Origin: PALSA-1336 sp964592725
GTDB lineage: Bacteria > Patescibacteriota > Doudnabacteria > UBA920
Direction: 5' to 3'
Assembly (NCBI GenBank): GCA_964592725.1
Contig: CAZQFQ010000010.1
Coordinates: 1-35,812 of the forward strand
DNA: 35,812 bases
The translations under genes were made by a program, and so were the position numbers. Below, piece by piece: positions 27,979-35,812 of this stretch; the stretch's first letter is position 1, and each line of letters begins with the position of its first letter. Under the pieces are notes generated by a model that saw only the letters and a list, made by a program, of their open reading frames with translations, did no database searches and was not told the DNA's origin.

Positions 27979-29793
27979 TTAATTATCCTCACTTGCCCAA
28001 AATATCAGCTCGCCGGTTTTTTGGCCGCCTGAGACGGCATAACCCGGAGGCAGCATAATAGTTATGGGTTCGCTTTGGTTTTGGCCGGCGTTAATATTGG
28101 CGGAAAATTCTTCCCAAGCGGTTTGGTTGACGGTTAAATTATCGGTAAACAGGCTGTCGCCCGAAACCACGCTTTTTACGGTAATGTTGACGCCGCCGGT
28201 ATTGCTAATGGTTACCGGTTTGGTGCTGCTGGCATTTTGGGCAAGGACGCCAAAGTCCAAACCGGTCGGATTGACGGAAAAAGCGATAGTACTCGGCTGG
28301 GTGCTGGTTCCTTCAATTTCGCCGGGGCTGATGTTAGCGGTCAGGCTCACCTGGCCGGAAACGGGCTGTCCGATTTGCAGGAGTTGGGTGTTGCTGCGGA
28401 CGAAGCCGTTTTCCGAAGCGGAAATTTGATAGTAGCCGTCCTGGTTGCTCACGGCAACTTGGCCGTTGTTGCCGGTGACAAAGGTTTGCGTTCCGACGGT
28501 GACAGTAGCACCCGGCAGGGGGTTCCAGGTTTGGTTATTGTAATCTTCAACCGTGGCGACGGCTGTTTGTCCGGAGCTGATTTGCGCCGCGGATAAAGTA
28601 ATCCTGGTCGGCAGCCAGGTATAGTCTCCAAAAAACCACAAAACCTGGTCTCCGGGTTTAAGTTGATAATCGGACGCGCCGACATCCGGCTGGACATCGT
28701 TGACCAAGTAAACCCAGCCGTTTTGGCCCACAGCGGTGTCGCTGCCGATTTGGTTAAGGTAAGGCCCGTAGCTTGTGGTTTGAATATTATAGGTAAAGCC
28801 GCATTGTCGGCTGGCGTTTTTAACTATGTCCAAAGCGGTCGGTCCCGGGGCTTGCCCGGCGCAAACCGTTTCCTGCGAGCCTTCAATGCGAAAGCCAAAG
28901 GTTTGGCTCTGGGAAGCGGAATTAAAAATTTTCAAGGGCAAAGTTTTACCGGCTAAAGCGATTACCGCGTCGGCGGTAATTGACGGTGCGGCATCGGAAG
29001 TGTCTGTAGCCTGCCATTTAAAACTTCCGTCCTGGTTTTGGTATGAGGTTAAATAGGTTATCGGGTTATTGTTTCCTTGAGACCAGGTTTGGGGGTCTAT
29101 GGACAAAGCGTCCAATGCCCAAATTACCCAGGAGGTGGAAGCCGAATCGCTGTTGGCGCTTGAGCCGTCATACAAAAATCCGCCGTCCGCGGTTTGGTCG
29201 GTCTTTAAATAAATTAAAGCTGACTGGATATGGCTGTCGGACGCAGGCAACCCGGCGGCGATTAAAGACATAATCGCGGCCGCCGTATCGTTACTGTCGG
29301 AAGTTGCCGAAATTGACCAGCCCCATCCCCCGTCGCTGTTTTGGTGGGATAAAATAAAAGTTTTACTGCCGCTTATAACCGGATCCGAAGCCGGCAGGCC
29401 GGAAGACACTAAAGCCAAAATTCCAAAAAAATCGTCGTTGAGCGCCGTAGGGTCGCCAATCTGGCCGGAGTTGTAAAAAGTTTTAAGCTCCGCCACGTAA
29501 TCCTGGGAGCCGAATTTTGTCGGATCCTGACCAAGAGCCGTAATTGCCAGAAGGGGAGCTTCTAAATTGATTGCTGATGTCGCGGTAATATTTTTTAAAT
29601 ATTCTGAAGAAATTCCACCGGCGTTTACTGCCGACAAAGCCATGGTTACCCAGGGGCTGTTGGAAGATTGGCTGTTTTGCAAAAAAGTTATAGCCGACTG
29701 CTGGTTGTAGGAAGCTTGCGCCGATTGCGCTGGGAGAAACAAATCCCCGGTTAAACAAAAAATGCAAAAAAATACAAAAAGAGTTTTTTTCAT
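27979..29793 (-). CDS. Secreted alpha/alpha-toroid protein with DUF4430 and carboxypeptidase-regulatory-like domains
   Basis: A 604-residue secreted protein. Signal peptide MKKTLFVFFCIFCLTGDLFLPAQS ends near ASYNQQ. Residues about 28-285 carry squalene-cyclase/prenyltransferase-type repeats, with QW-like motifs QNSDGGWGWS, DQTADGGFLYDG and QNQDGSFKW. A DUF4430 region follows (about 295-390: FGFRIEG, CAGQAPGPTALDIV, YGPYLNQIG, GWVYLVND, LKPGDQVLWFFGDY). The same two-part plan, toroid then DUF4430, is known in cobalamin carriers such as intrinsic factor and transcobalamin. Then come a carboxypeptidase-regulatory-like domain (LPGATVTVGTQTFVTGNNGQV) and an Ig-like domain (GLDFGVLAQNASSTKPVTISNTGG). 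There is no membrane anchor. Cobalamin or other ligand binding is an analogy, not shown. Confidence 0.82.
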   Translation of the reverse strand: MKKTLFVFFCIFCLTGDLFLPAQSAQASYNQQSAITFLQNSQSSNSPWVTMALSAVNAGGISSEYLKNITATSAINLEAPLLAITALGQDPTKFGSQDYVAELKTFYNSGQIGDPTALNDDFFGILALVSSGLPASDPVISGSKTFILSHQNSDGGWGWSISATSDSNDTAAAIMSLIAAGLPASDSHIQSALIYLKTDQTADGGFLYDGSSANSDSASTSWVIWALDALSIDPQTWSQGNNNPITYLTSYQNQDGSFKWQATDTSDAAPSITADAVIALAGKTLPLKIFNSASQSQTFGFRIEGSQETVCAGQAPGPTALDIVKNASRQCGFTYNIQTTSYGPYLNQIGSDTAVGQNGWVYLVNDVQPDVGASDYQLKPGDQVLWFFGDYTWLPTRITLSAAQISSGQTAVATVEDYNNQTWNPLPGATVTVGTQTFVTGNNGQVAVSNQDGYYQISASENGFVRSNTQLLQIGQPVSGQVSLTANISPGEIEGTSTQPSTIAFSVNPTGLDFGVLAQNASSTKPVTISNTGGVNITVKSVVSGDSLFTDNLTVNQTAWEEFSANINAGQNQSEPITIMLPPGYAVSGGQKTGELIFWASEDN

Positions 29794-30376
29794 AAAATGA
29801 TTGGTTCGTCAAAAAAATAAATTTTAAGACAGCTTGCAATTAATTCTCAAAAAGTTTTGCAATATCCGCCTTCGTCCCGACAAGTCGGGACTATGGCGGG
29901 TTGTTCACTACATTTTCGCCCCTTCGGGGCTTTTCAATAGAGTGAACAAAAAAAACCGCGGCGAGCGGAATTAGTAGGAAAAGTCAAATCGCAAATGCGG
30001 TTTCAGATCCTGCTCGGGATGACGTCGGCGTTAACAACAGTTTTAGACTGTCATTGTTTTAGCCGGCAAAATTTTATTTGGCGATCAGACTTATTAATTT
30101 ATGATTTTAAATTTATGATTTTAGATTAAATTCTAAAATCATAAATCCTAAATCTTCAATTAAATTACTGTTGCGGCACAGTGTGGGAATGAAGTAGTTA
30201 TAAAGTTATAAAATGCAAAGTCGTAAAGTAACCATATGTGCAGTTAACCTTATAACTTTATAAACTTTATAACTTTTAACTTCCTGTCACCCAACTTCCC
30301 CAAATAAAATCTCAAATTTTTAATGAATAAATCGTGTATCAATAATAAGCCAATGTAAGTTTGTTGTCAAATCTAT

Positions 30377-30540
30377 TAGAAGCTATCTTAAAAATCCTTC
30401 GGGCTGCAATTCCAGGATTTTGGCGTTTTGGCCTTAAAAATTTTTCCGCTTAGCTTCGGCTAAACGTCAAAATTTGTTAAGGGCCAATCCGCTCAAAATC
30501 CTGTAATTTCGCCTACAAATTATTTTTAAGACAGCTTCTA
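30377..30540. mobile_element. Miniature inverted-repeat element, family B, copy 3
   Basis: TAGAAGCTATCTTAAAAAT (30377-30395) and its inverse at 30522-30540 match at 18 of 19 positions. The core CCGCTTAGCTTCGGCTAAACG forms a hairpin. A lone end-like sequence ATTTTAAGACAGCTT at 29821-29835 may be a remnant of another copy. Confidence 0.85.
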
Positions 30541-30571
30541 GTTTTTGTGGTAATTAAAGTATAAAAAAACC

Positions 30572-30580
30572 TGTGGATAA
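30572..30580 (-). promoter_or_regulatory. Consensus DnaA box
   Basis: TGTGGATAA is the reverse complement of the DnaA box TTATCCACA. It is the only perfect copy I saw in the AT-rich region, which is too few to call a replication origin. Confidence 0.4.
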
Positions 30581-30678
30581 ATCCAAAATTATTTAAAATT
30601 TGAAATTTTGAAAAAAATTACAAATAAAGGTCGTTTCATATAAATTTGTAAGTGAATCTTACTTTTTATTTAATGCTA

Positions 30679-30707
30679 TTGACATTAATTGAAAATAGGT
30701 TTAAAAT
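30679..30707 (+). promoter_or_regulatory. Strong isolated sigma70 promoter (possible small RNA or leader peptide)
   Basis: TTGACA (30679-30684), 17-bp spacer, TAAAAT (30702-30707). An ATG at 30726 opens a 28-codon frame (MKQTVAYINASIFLGYALCF...) ending at 30812. No known gene follows within 550 bp, so the product may be a small peptide or RNA. Confidence 0.5.
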
Positions 30708-31237
30708 AAGTTTTAAAATTCAAATATGAAACAAACCGTAGCTTATATAAATGCCTCGATTTTTTTGGGTTATGCCCTATGTTTTACTCCCGGAGTCATC
30801 AATTATTGCTAATGTTATTTGCTTTTCCTGATATTTTTAATGCTTTGACTAATTTTTTCTAAAATGTTTGCAGAAAATTGTCTACAAATTTAATTAATCT
30901 GCAAAAACTATTTAAAATAAATTTTTAAAATGTAGCTGATAAATCAAAAAAAATAGTTTCATAATTTACTCTATAATTTATTAAACCAAAATAAAAAAAT
31001 AAATTGTATATTTTTCTTCGTGAAGCAAGAAAAGTTTTTCAGTCATATTATTTAGGTCACCAGTGGGCTTTTTACTTTGCATCCGAGATTAGTTATAAAT
31101 TAGGCAGAATCTTAACGCTGCAGAGCAAATTTTAACTGTCAGGGCGCTTGCTTGCTGCGCCATTCTATGTTTTAAAAAATGAAACATAATTCATTTAAAA
31201 TTTTGAGAAATTTTTATCAAAAAAGTGGCAAAAATCG

Positions 31238-31267
31238 TTGACTAAACCGTCACATAAAACTTATAAT
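31238..31267 (+). promoter_or_regulatory. Promoter of the HTH-fibre gene
   Basis: TTGACT (31238-31243), 18-bp spacer, TATAAT (31262-31267). The start site would be near 31274, leaving a leader of about 113 nt that is nearly filled by an inverted repeat. Confidence 0.75.
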
Positions 31268-31275
31268 TATATTAA

Positions 31276-31365
31276 GGATATCGTATATCCGATATTTGCC
31301 AAAAAGACACAAAAACAAAACGAAAAATGAAAGCTAAAAAAACAAATATCGGGTATCCGAGATAA
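31276..31365. promoter_or_regulatory. Inverted repeat in the leader, possible operator
   Basis: GGATATCGTATATCCGATAT.. (31276-31298) and CAAATATCGGGTATCCGAGA.. (31343-31365) are inverted copies with a few mismatches. The left arm holds a smaller palindrome GGATATcgtATATCC. They begin right at the predicted transcription start. The encoded protein has an N-terminal DNA-binding domain, so autoregulation is plausible. Confidence 0.5.
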
Positions 31366-31386
31366 CAAAAAAACATCAAATAAAAC

Positions 31387-34300
31387 GTGGACGACTTTTT
31401 AGAAAAAAAATTAGAAAATTCCATTCAAAATGGCAGTCAACAACAAGACGGCCATTTTGCCAATTTTAGCGGGCCTTTGGCCGGCGAGAATTTGCCGTCC
31501 CAGGCGAGCCAAAATACGCCCGGTTTTATCTCTCTTTCCGAGGCCAGCAAGCTTACCGGCTACCACCAGGACTATCTTGGGTTTTTGTGCAGGAATGGGA
31601 AACTAAAGGGTTTTAAATTGGGCAGGAACTGGGTAACCAGCAAGGCCGATTTGGACGAATTTCTGGCAAACTACAAAAATGGCATAAATGAGGTAGTTGA
31701 CGAGAGTGGAACAAAGATACGGGTGCATGTGGAAAGCGGAAAATCGGATAAATCGGATACATCAGAATTATCGGAAAAACCGGGAAGTCAGAAAGAGTCG
31801 GCCGTTGAGGTTATCCCAAGCCTTCCGATTATTCCGACTTCCGATTCTCCGGTGAGTTTGCAGGAACACATCAATACCGTTAAACAGCATTTGGAAAACA
31901 TAGCCAAACAAAATGAACCGACAGTCCGCTTGAATAATCTGCGCAATGAAGTTTTTGAGAATTTGGAGAATAGGGTTAAAAATCTTTCCGCAGTTTTGTC
32001 AAAGGCAGAACAAGCCGCGGAAGAAAAGAAAAAACAAAATCAGGACCAGAATTTTAATCTTTTAGCGGTTCCTTATTTGCCGGGGGAGAGAAGAACAAAC
32101 TTTAACGACAATTTTGTTTCAAACTTTGATTTTGGTAACACAGACCAAGACTCGGATCTGCAACACGGACCTGACGGAGATCAATCCAGGTTCGCATTGG
32201 GCAAGGAAAAAGTTAAACAACTTTATCAAAGTTTTTCAAAAAAGCCGGCTAGCAACCTTCCGGTGGTTTTTGCGACTGCGGTTATTGTGCTGTTTGGTTT
32301 GATAGGATCGTTTTTGTGGTCAAACTTTGCGGCGCAAAATCAATTGGCAAATAACACTAATCAAACAAAAATAGTTTATCAGGAAGGCAACAGGCAACAG
32401 GCAACAGGCAACATTGAACAGAATCAGATTCCGCCATCGGGGACGGTAATCGTAAACAAAACCGTTAACCAGCTTTTGGGTTTCAGCAGCAACGATATTT
32501 ACAATTTAATTGATGATCGTTTAAATCAATATTTGGCCGAAGGAAAATTTAAAGGTCAAACCGGTCCGCAAGGTCCGGCCGGAATTTCCGGAGGATCAGC
32601 CATAGGCGGGCCGGCCGCTCCCGTAACTTATGTTTATGGCGGATCGGGAGGCGGGAGCACAACCGGCAGTGTGGGATCGTTTACGGTTTTTTCCGCGGCT
32701 GATTTTAGCGCGGACGCCGCGAATATAAATACTTTAAATGTCCAGGGAAATTCCGTATTTAACGGCGGCGCGACATTTAACTCATCCGTTAGCTTAAACG
32801 GCACCACGACAATCGCGAATTTAAACGCAGGTAATTTAAACACGGGCTTCACCCAGGGGAGCGTGGTCTTCCAGGGAATAAACGGACTGGCACAGGACAA
32901 CAATAATTTATTCTATTCGGCTTCCACTTCCCAGCTGTCCGTTGGCACCTCTACCCCCGAGGCTTCGGCGCTGGTGGAACTTGATTCCACCAACAAAGGT
33001 TTTTTGGCGCCGCGGATGACGCAGGCGCAAAGGGACGCGATTAACAATCCGGCCGCCGGACTTTTGGTATTTAACACGGACACCGGACAGTACAACGTTT
33101 ACAACGGCACGGCTTGGGGCGCGGTCGGCGGCGGAAGCGGCAGCGGCAATATCGCGACCGGCACTCCCGGTTCTTTTGCTTTTTATCCAAACGCGGAAGC
33201 GACCATTGCCCCGCAATCGCTACTTTATATTTCCGGCAACAACATAGGCATCGGAACAAGTACTCCTTCCTACCCGCTAACCGTGGTAGGCGACGCGCTG
33301 CTTTCGGGAAATGAAACTTTACTCGGGCAATTGGCGGTAAGCTCCTCATCTACTTTAGCTACGACCACGATATCGGATTTAACGGTAACGGGTTCGACTA
33401 CGCTTGGGTCCTTGAGCGTCGCGGGGAGAACTGATCTTGCAGATTTGTTCGCGTCCGGCAATTTGACGGTCACGGGGACGTCAACGCTTTATAGGACAAA
33501 TACGGCGGAATTGGCCGTATCGGACTTATCGTCTTTGGCCACAACTTCCATCGCGGGCGCGTTATCTGTCAGCGGGAATGTCGGGATTGGAACATCGTCA
33601 CCTTCCCAACTATTAACCGTGGGCGATAACAACCAGTTTACAGTTTCTTCTTCCGGCAATATCAACATTGCCACCCTCACCGCCTCTTCTTTGGTGTTCA
33701 CCGATGCCGACGATAATTTAACTTCCGTTGGCCTAGTTCCTGTCTCAAGCGGCGGCATCGGCACAACGACACTTGGCAATTTGACTGTCGGAACAAATTT
33801 AAACATTAGCGGCGGGCAAAATGTTTTAATCGGCACCTCTACGCAAATTACTTTAACCGACACGCCGGATTTTACGACTGTGAACGGACTGACACTGACA
33901 TCGGGAACCGGAACATTAACTTTGAATAATAATTCTTTGATTGTCCAAGGCGGCGATACGACCCTTGCCGGGGAAAATTTTATAGCCTCATCCACAATAG
34001 CAACTTCCACCATTGCCAATGCCGGCATTGCTTCTTCCACCATTGCCAATGTAATTCTTCAGGGCAATAATTATTCTTTAACCCTGCTGGGCAACTCTTT
34101 TATTGATCAATCCGTTACCACGACTTCCACTCCGACTTTTGCCGGTTTAATTACCAACGGCAATGCCACAACGACCGGCCTGATGACCGTGTTGGGGCAG
34201 GCCACACTGCAAAATATGTCTTTTTTGAACGCCACCGGCTCAAACTTAACCATCACCGGCGCCGGCACTTCAACCATAGACAATAATTTGTGGATCAAAG

Positions 34301-35812
34301 GCGCGTTAAAAGTCGGCGCTTCTTCCATTACCATTACCCAGACCGGAATTTCTTATCTCGGCGGCACCATAAACCTGCAGCCCAACGGCGGCAACGTAGG
34401 CATCGGCACAACCAATCCTAACTACACATTTGAAGTGGCGGGCACTGCATCGGCCACGACCCTGACTTTGTCCAACGCTTTGGGCGTCAGCTCGGGCGGT
34501 ACAGGTACATCAACCTTGGCGGCCGGAGAAATTTTGTTGGGTAACGGCGCTAATGGGATTGTGTCCACGCCCGTTCTGAGCGTATCAAACGGCGGCACCG
34601 GCACAAACACTCTTGCTTCGCTCACCGTAGGCGCGAACTTGAACATTAGCGGCGGACAGAATGTTTTAATCGGCACTTCCACCCAAATTAACATTTCCGC
34701 CAACCCTTCTTTTACTTCCATTACCGCTACTGCAACATCGTCGTTGGGATCGGCGACAGCCGCTACCTTAAACGGCAATACCATCACCGCCGGCACCGGA
34801 ACTTTAACTTTGAATAACAACACTCTATCTTTGCAAGGCGGCAACACTACATTAACCGGCACGAACAATATTACCTCATCTGCTATCGCGACATCAACCG
34901 TTGCCACTTCCACCGTTTCCGGTTCCGTCCTTTCGGCCTTTACCGGCACAAACTCCGCCGTCAGCTCCGCCACCATTAACGGCGGGGGATACACGCTTAA
35001 TTTGCTTGGCAATTCATCGGCTGACCAGAATCTTACCACAACTTCTTCCCCCACATTTGCCAATCTGACTCTCTCCGGAGCAACTACTACCATCAACTCC
35101 GTCTCTTACCTCTGGCCTTCTTCCCAGGGATTGGCCAATACTTTCTTGATGGACAACGGTTCCGGCTCTTTGTCTTGGTCCGCGGCTTCCACAACTCTCT
35201 CGGGCTATGCCTGGATGATGGGTGGAAATTCTGTAACATCAACCGGAACCATAGGCACCCTTTCCAACAACGACATTAACATCATCGCCAACTCTACAAC
35301 CAGGATGACAATTTTGGCTAATGGGAATGTGGGGATTGGCACGGAAAGCCCGGCGCAAAAATTGGATGTTAACGGAAGCGTGGCCATTGCGGGGAACACG
35401 GTAATTAATTCTTCAGGCGAGTGGGTTGGATCGCCAACGGGACTTGTGGGCCCGCAGGGCCCTCAAGGCGCGACCGGCCCGCAAGGCATTCAAGGAGCTA
35501 CGGGCGCCACGGGTCCGCAAGGGCCGCAGGGTGATCAGGGTCCGCAGGGAATTCAAGGCGCGACCGGTGCCCAAGGGCCGCAGGGTATTCAGGGTTTGCA
35601 GGGACCGGCGGGAGCTTCTCCTTTTTCGCTTAACGGGAATGATGCCTATTACACCGTTGGCAACGTCGGCATCGGGACGACGACGCCAGGTCAGTTGTTA
35701 ACTGTGGGAAATAACAACCAGTTTACTGTTACCTCAAACGGATATGCTTCCACCTCTGCTTTGACGGTCTCAGGCAACACCTGGCTGACCAATGCTTCCA
35801 CCACTAACTTAA
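31387..35812 (+). CDS. HTH-transmembrane-fibre fusion protein (3' end beyond the window)
   Basis: The frame opens at GTG 31387, two codons after an in-frame TAA, and stays open for 1475 codons to the window edge. It has a short polar head, then an excisionase/MerR-like helix-turn-helix (residues about 46-98: ISLSEASKLTGYHQDYLGFL, LKGFKLGRNWVTSKADLDEFL). A low-complexity linker follows, with a microrepeat at about 31737-31860 and helical coiled-coil-prone sequence at about 165-225. One membrane span (about 291-314, LPVVFATAVIVLFGLIGSFLW) comes next. The exterior begins with a short collagen-like GPQGPAG, followed by over 1000 residues of Ser/Thr/Gly/Asn-rich beta repeats with recurrent IGIGTSTP and TSTLATTT-type motifs, and ends in Gly-X-Y collagen-like sequence (35446-35620). 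The combination puts a DNA-binding domain inside and a fibre outside. No Shine-Dalgarno is evident. Confidence 0.85.
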   Translation, partial: MDDFLEKKLENSIQNGSQQQDGHFANFSGPLAGENLPSQASQNTPGFISLSEASKLTGYHQDYLGFLCRNGKLKGFKLGRNWVTSKADLDEFLANYKNGINEVVDESGTKIRVHVESGKSDKSDTSELSEKPGSQKESAVEVIPSLPIIPTSDSPVSLQEHINTVKQHLENIAKQNEPTVRLNNLRNEVFENLENRVKNLSAVLSKAEQAAEEKKKQNQDQNFNLLAVPYLPGERRTNFNDNFVSNFDFGNTDQDSDLQHGPDGDQSRFALGKEKVKQLYQSFSKKPASNLPVVFATAVIVLFGLIGSFLWSNFAAQNQLANNTNQTKIVYQEGNRQQATGNIEQNQIPPSGTVIVNKTVNQLLGFSSNDIYNLIDDRLNQYLAEGKFKGQTGPQGPAGISGGSAIGGPAAPVTYVYGGSGGGSTTGSVGSFTVFSAADFSADAANINTLNVQGNSVFNGGATFNSSVSLNGTTTIANLNAGNLNTGFTQGSVVFQGINGLAQDNNNLFYSASTSQLSVGTSTPEASALVELDSTNKGFLAPRMTQAQRDAINNPAAGLLVFNTDTGQYNVYNGTAWGAVGGGSGSGNIATGTPGSFAFYPNAEATIAPQSLLYISGNNIGIGTSTPSYPLTVVGDALLSGNETLLGQLAVSSSSTLATTTISDLTVTGSTTLGSLSVAGRTDLADLFASGNLTVTGTSTLYRTNTAELAVSDLSSLATTSIAGALSVSGNVGIGTSSPSQLLTVGDNNQFTVSSSGNINIATLTASSLVFTDADDNLTSVGLVPVSSGGIGTTTLGNLTVGTNLNISGGQNVLIGTSTQITLTDTPDFTTVNGLTLTSGTGTLTLNNNSLIVQGGDTTLAGENFIASSTIATSTIANAGIASSTIANVILQGNNYSLTLLGNSFIDQSVTTTSTPTFAGLITNGNATTTGLMTVLGQATLQNMSFLNATGSNLTITGAGTSTIDNNLWIKGALKVGASSITITQTGISYLGGTINLQPNGGNVGIGTTNPNYTFEVAGTASATTLTLSNALGVSSGGTGTSTLAAGEILLGNGANGIVSTPVLSVSNGGTGTNTLASLTVGANLNISGGQNVLIGTSTQINISANPSFTSITATATSSLGSATAATLNGNTITAGTGTLTLNNNTLSLQGGNTTLTGTNNITSSAIATSTVATSTVSGSVLSAFTGTNSAVSSATINGGGYTLNLLGNSSADQNLTTTSSPTFANLTLSGATTTINSVSYLWPSSQGLANTFLMDNGSGSLSWSAASTTLSGYAWMMGGNSVTSTGTIGTLSNNDINIIANSTTRMTILANGNVGIGTESPAQKLDVNGSVAIAGNTVINSSGEWVGSPTGLVGPQGPQGATGPQGIQGATGATGPQGPQGDQGPQGIQGATGAQGPQGIQGLQGPAGASPFSLNGNDAYYTVGNVGIGTTTPGQLLTVGNNNQFTVTSNGYASTSALTVSGNTWLTNASTTNL
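31737..31860 (+). repeat. AATCGGA/TCCGACT microrepeats inside the HTH-fibre gene
   Basis: AAATCGGAT-type units and TCCGATT/TCCGACTTCCGA units in inverted arrangement, encoding a Ser/Lys/Pro-rich linker. They are related to the insertion in the ATP-grasp gene at 14321-14390. Confidence 0.6.
32384..32414 (+). repeat. GGCAACA tandem microrepeat
   Basis: The unit GGCAACA is repeated four times, encoding NRQQATGN just after the membrane span of the HTH-fibre protein. Confidence 0.75.
35446..35620 (+). other. Collagen-like Gly-X-Y tract
   Basis: Almost 60 residues of uninterrupted Gly-X-Y triplets rich in GPQ, GAT and GIQ, within the fibre part. These should form a trimeric triple helix, so the whole protein may be a trimer. 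Confidence 0.85.

Larger units (their letters stand above)
29794..31386. other. 1.6-kb AT-rich intergenic region between divergent transcription units
   Basis: No convincing protein gene. It contains a hairpin pair CCGCC/GGCGG with inner TCCCGA/TCGGGA (29866-29899), GTTCACT/AGTGAAC enclosing GCCCC/GGGGC (29903-29947), TATGATTTTA/TAAAATCATA inverted repeats (30101-30150), TATAAAGTTATAA-type inverted repeats (30194-30280), a family B miniature element (30377-30540), one consensus DnaA box (30572-30580), an isolated strong promoter (30679-30707), a GGGCGC/GCGCC hairpin (about 31141-31160), and the promoter and leader of the next gene. From about 30550 to 31380 the AT content is visibly the highest in the window. 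Confidence 0.75.

Noticed and set aside
29903..29947. Terminator for the minus-strand toroid gene or for a plus-strand transcript
   Set aside because: It lies upstream of the toroid gene start, and the T-run needed after the hairpin is short (four T) or on the wrong side.
30541..31230. Confident oriC call
   Set aside because: Only one consensus DnaA box, and no dnaA, dnaN or rpmH nearby. Skew cannot be judged from this window.
32634..35399. Long minus-strand open frames opposite the HTH-fibre gene
   Set aside because: They are the shadow of one uninterrupted plus-strand frame. Their Val/Pro/Ala-rich peptides mirror its Asn/Gly/Thr-rich codons.
1..35812. tRNA, rRNA or known riboswitch
   Set aside because: I saw no cloverleaf with the conserved GGTTCGAATCC arm, no rRNA signatures and no familiar riboswitch core by eye. 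A covariance-model scan would be decisive.
1..35812. Alternative genetic code (UGA as glycine, as in Gracilibacteria and Absconditabacteria)
   Set aside because: TGA serves as a normal stop (for example at 7031-7033 and 13741-13743), and long genes show no in-frame TGA.

Overview
The window looks like a chromosome fragment from an uncultivated bacterium of the Candidate Phyla Radiation (Patescibacteria, Parcubacteria-like). The grounds are the gene mix (large repeat-rich surface proteins, prepilin-like proteins, a helix-turn-helix/transmembrane/fibre fusion, short PaaX/Cas2-like proteins, a GxxExxY-type relic), compact gene spacing, rare Shine-Dalgarno sequences and a moderate, locally variable GC content. 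No phylogenetic marker gene is present, so this is an inference. A 100-N assembly gap lies at 23512-23611.

Layout. 1-1400: edge of a minus-strand gene with a consensus promoter, then thpR (RNA 2',3'-cyclic phosphodiesterase) carrying several in-frame palindromic insertions, then a small membrane protein. 1527-5821: HAD phosphatase, family 2 glycosyltransferase, PAP2-like protein and an FAD-linked oxidase with a nest of hairpins inserted in its reading frame. 5974-9065: secreted orphan protein, gamma-glutamylcyclotransferase-like protein, AbrB-like protein, acylphosphatase, a palindrome-bracketed PaaX/Cas2-like gene, a small membrane protein and a PEBP-family protein. 9304-15035: pilus-like operon (two prepilins, a PilX-like protein, a small membrane protein) leading into an ATP-grasp ligase. 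15191-19855: orphan membrane protein(s), glycerate 2-kinase, GT-A glycosyltransferase and a D-2-hydroxyacid dehydrogenase. 19856-20312: decayed GxxExxY cassette. 20313-26364: giant Ig-like/LysM surface protein and a membrane-anchored DsbA-like protein. 26603-29793, minus strand: second palindrome-bracketed PaaX/Cas2-like gene, a secreted Ig-like membrane protein, and an alpha-toroid plus DUF4430 secreted protein. 29794-31386: AT-rich intergenic region. 31387-end: a very large open-ended gene with an N-terminal HTH, one membrane span and a collagen-like/fibre exterior.

Two themes stand out. First, the cell envelope: pilins, adhesin-like giants, a thiol oxidoreductase and glycosyltransferases suggest a surface-attached life. 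Second, the window is crowded with small structured repeats. The most striking are two single-gene cassettes (7640-8241 and 26603-27251), each a short PaaX/Cas2-like gene bracketed by 36-42 bp palindromes centred on GGCC. Their arms vary with compensating changes, and a gene-less copy of the same palindrome sits in frame inside thpR. This resembles the relation between RAYT transposases and REP palindromes, but with a different protein fold, and is my best candidate for an undescribed system. Two further families of about 160-185 bp miniature inverted-repeat elements, one folding into a conserved three-way junction, and several GC-rich hairpin repeats that have entered reading frames are also present.
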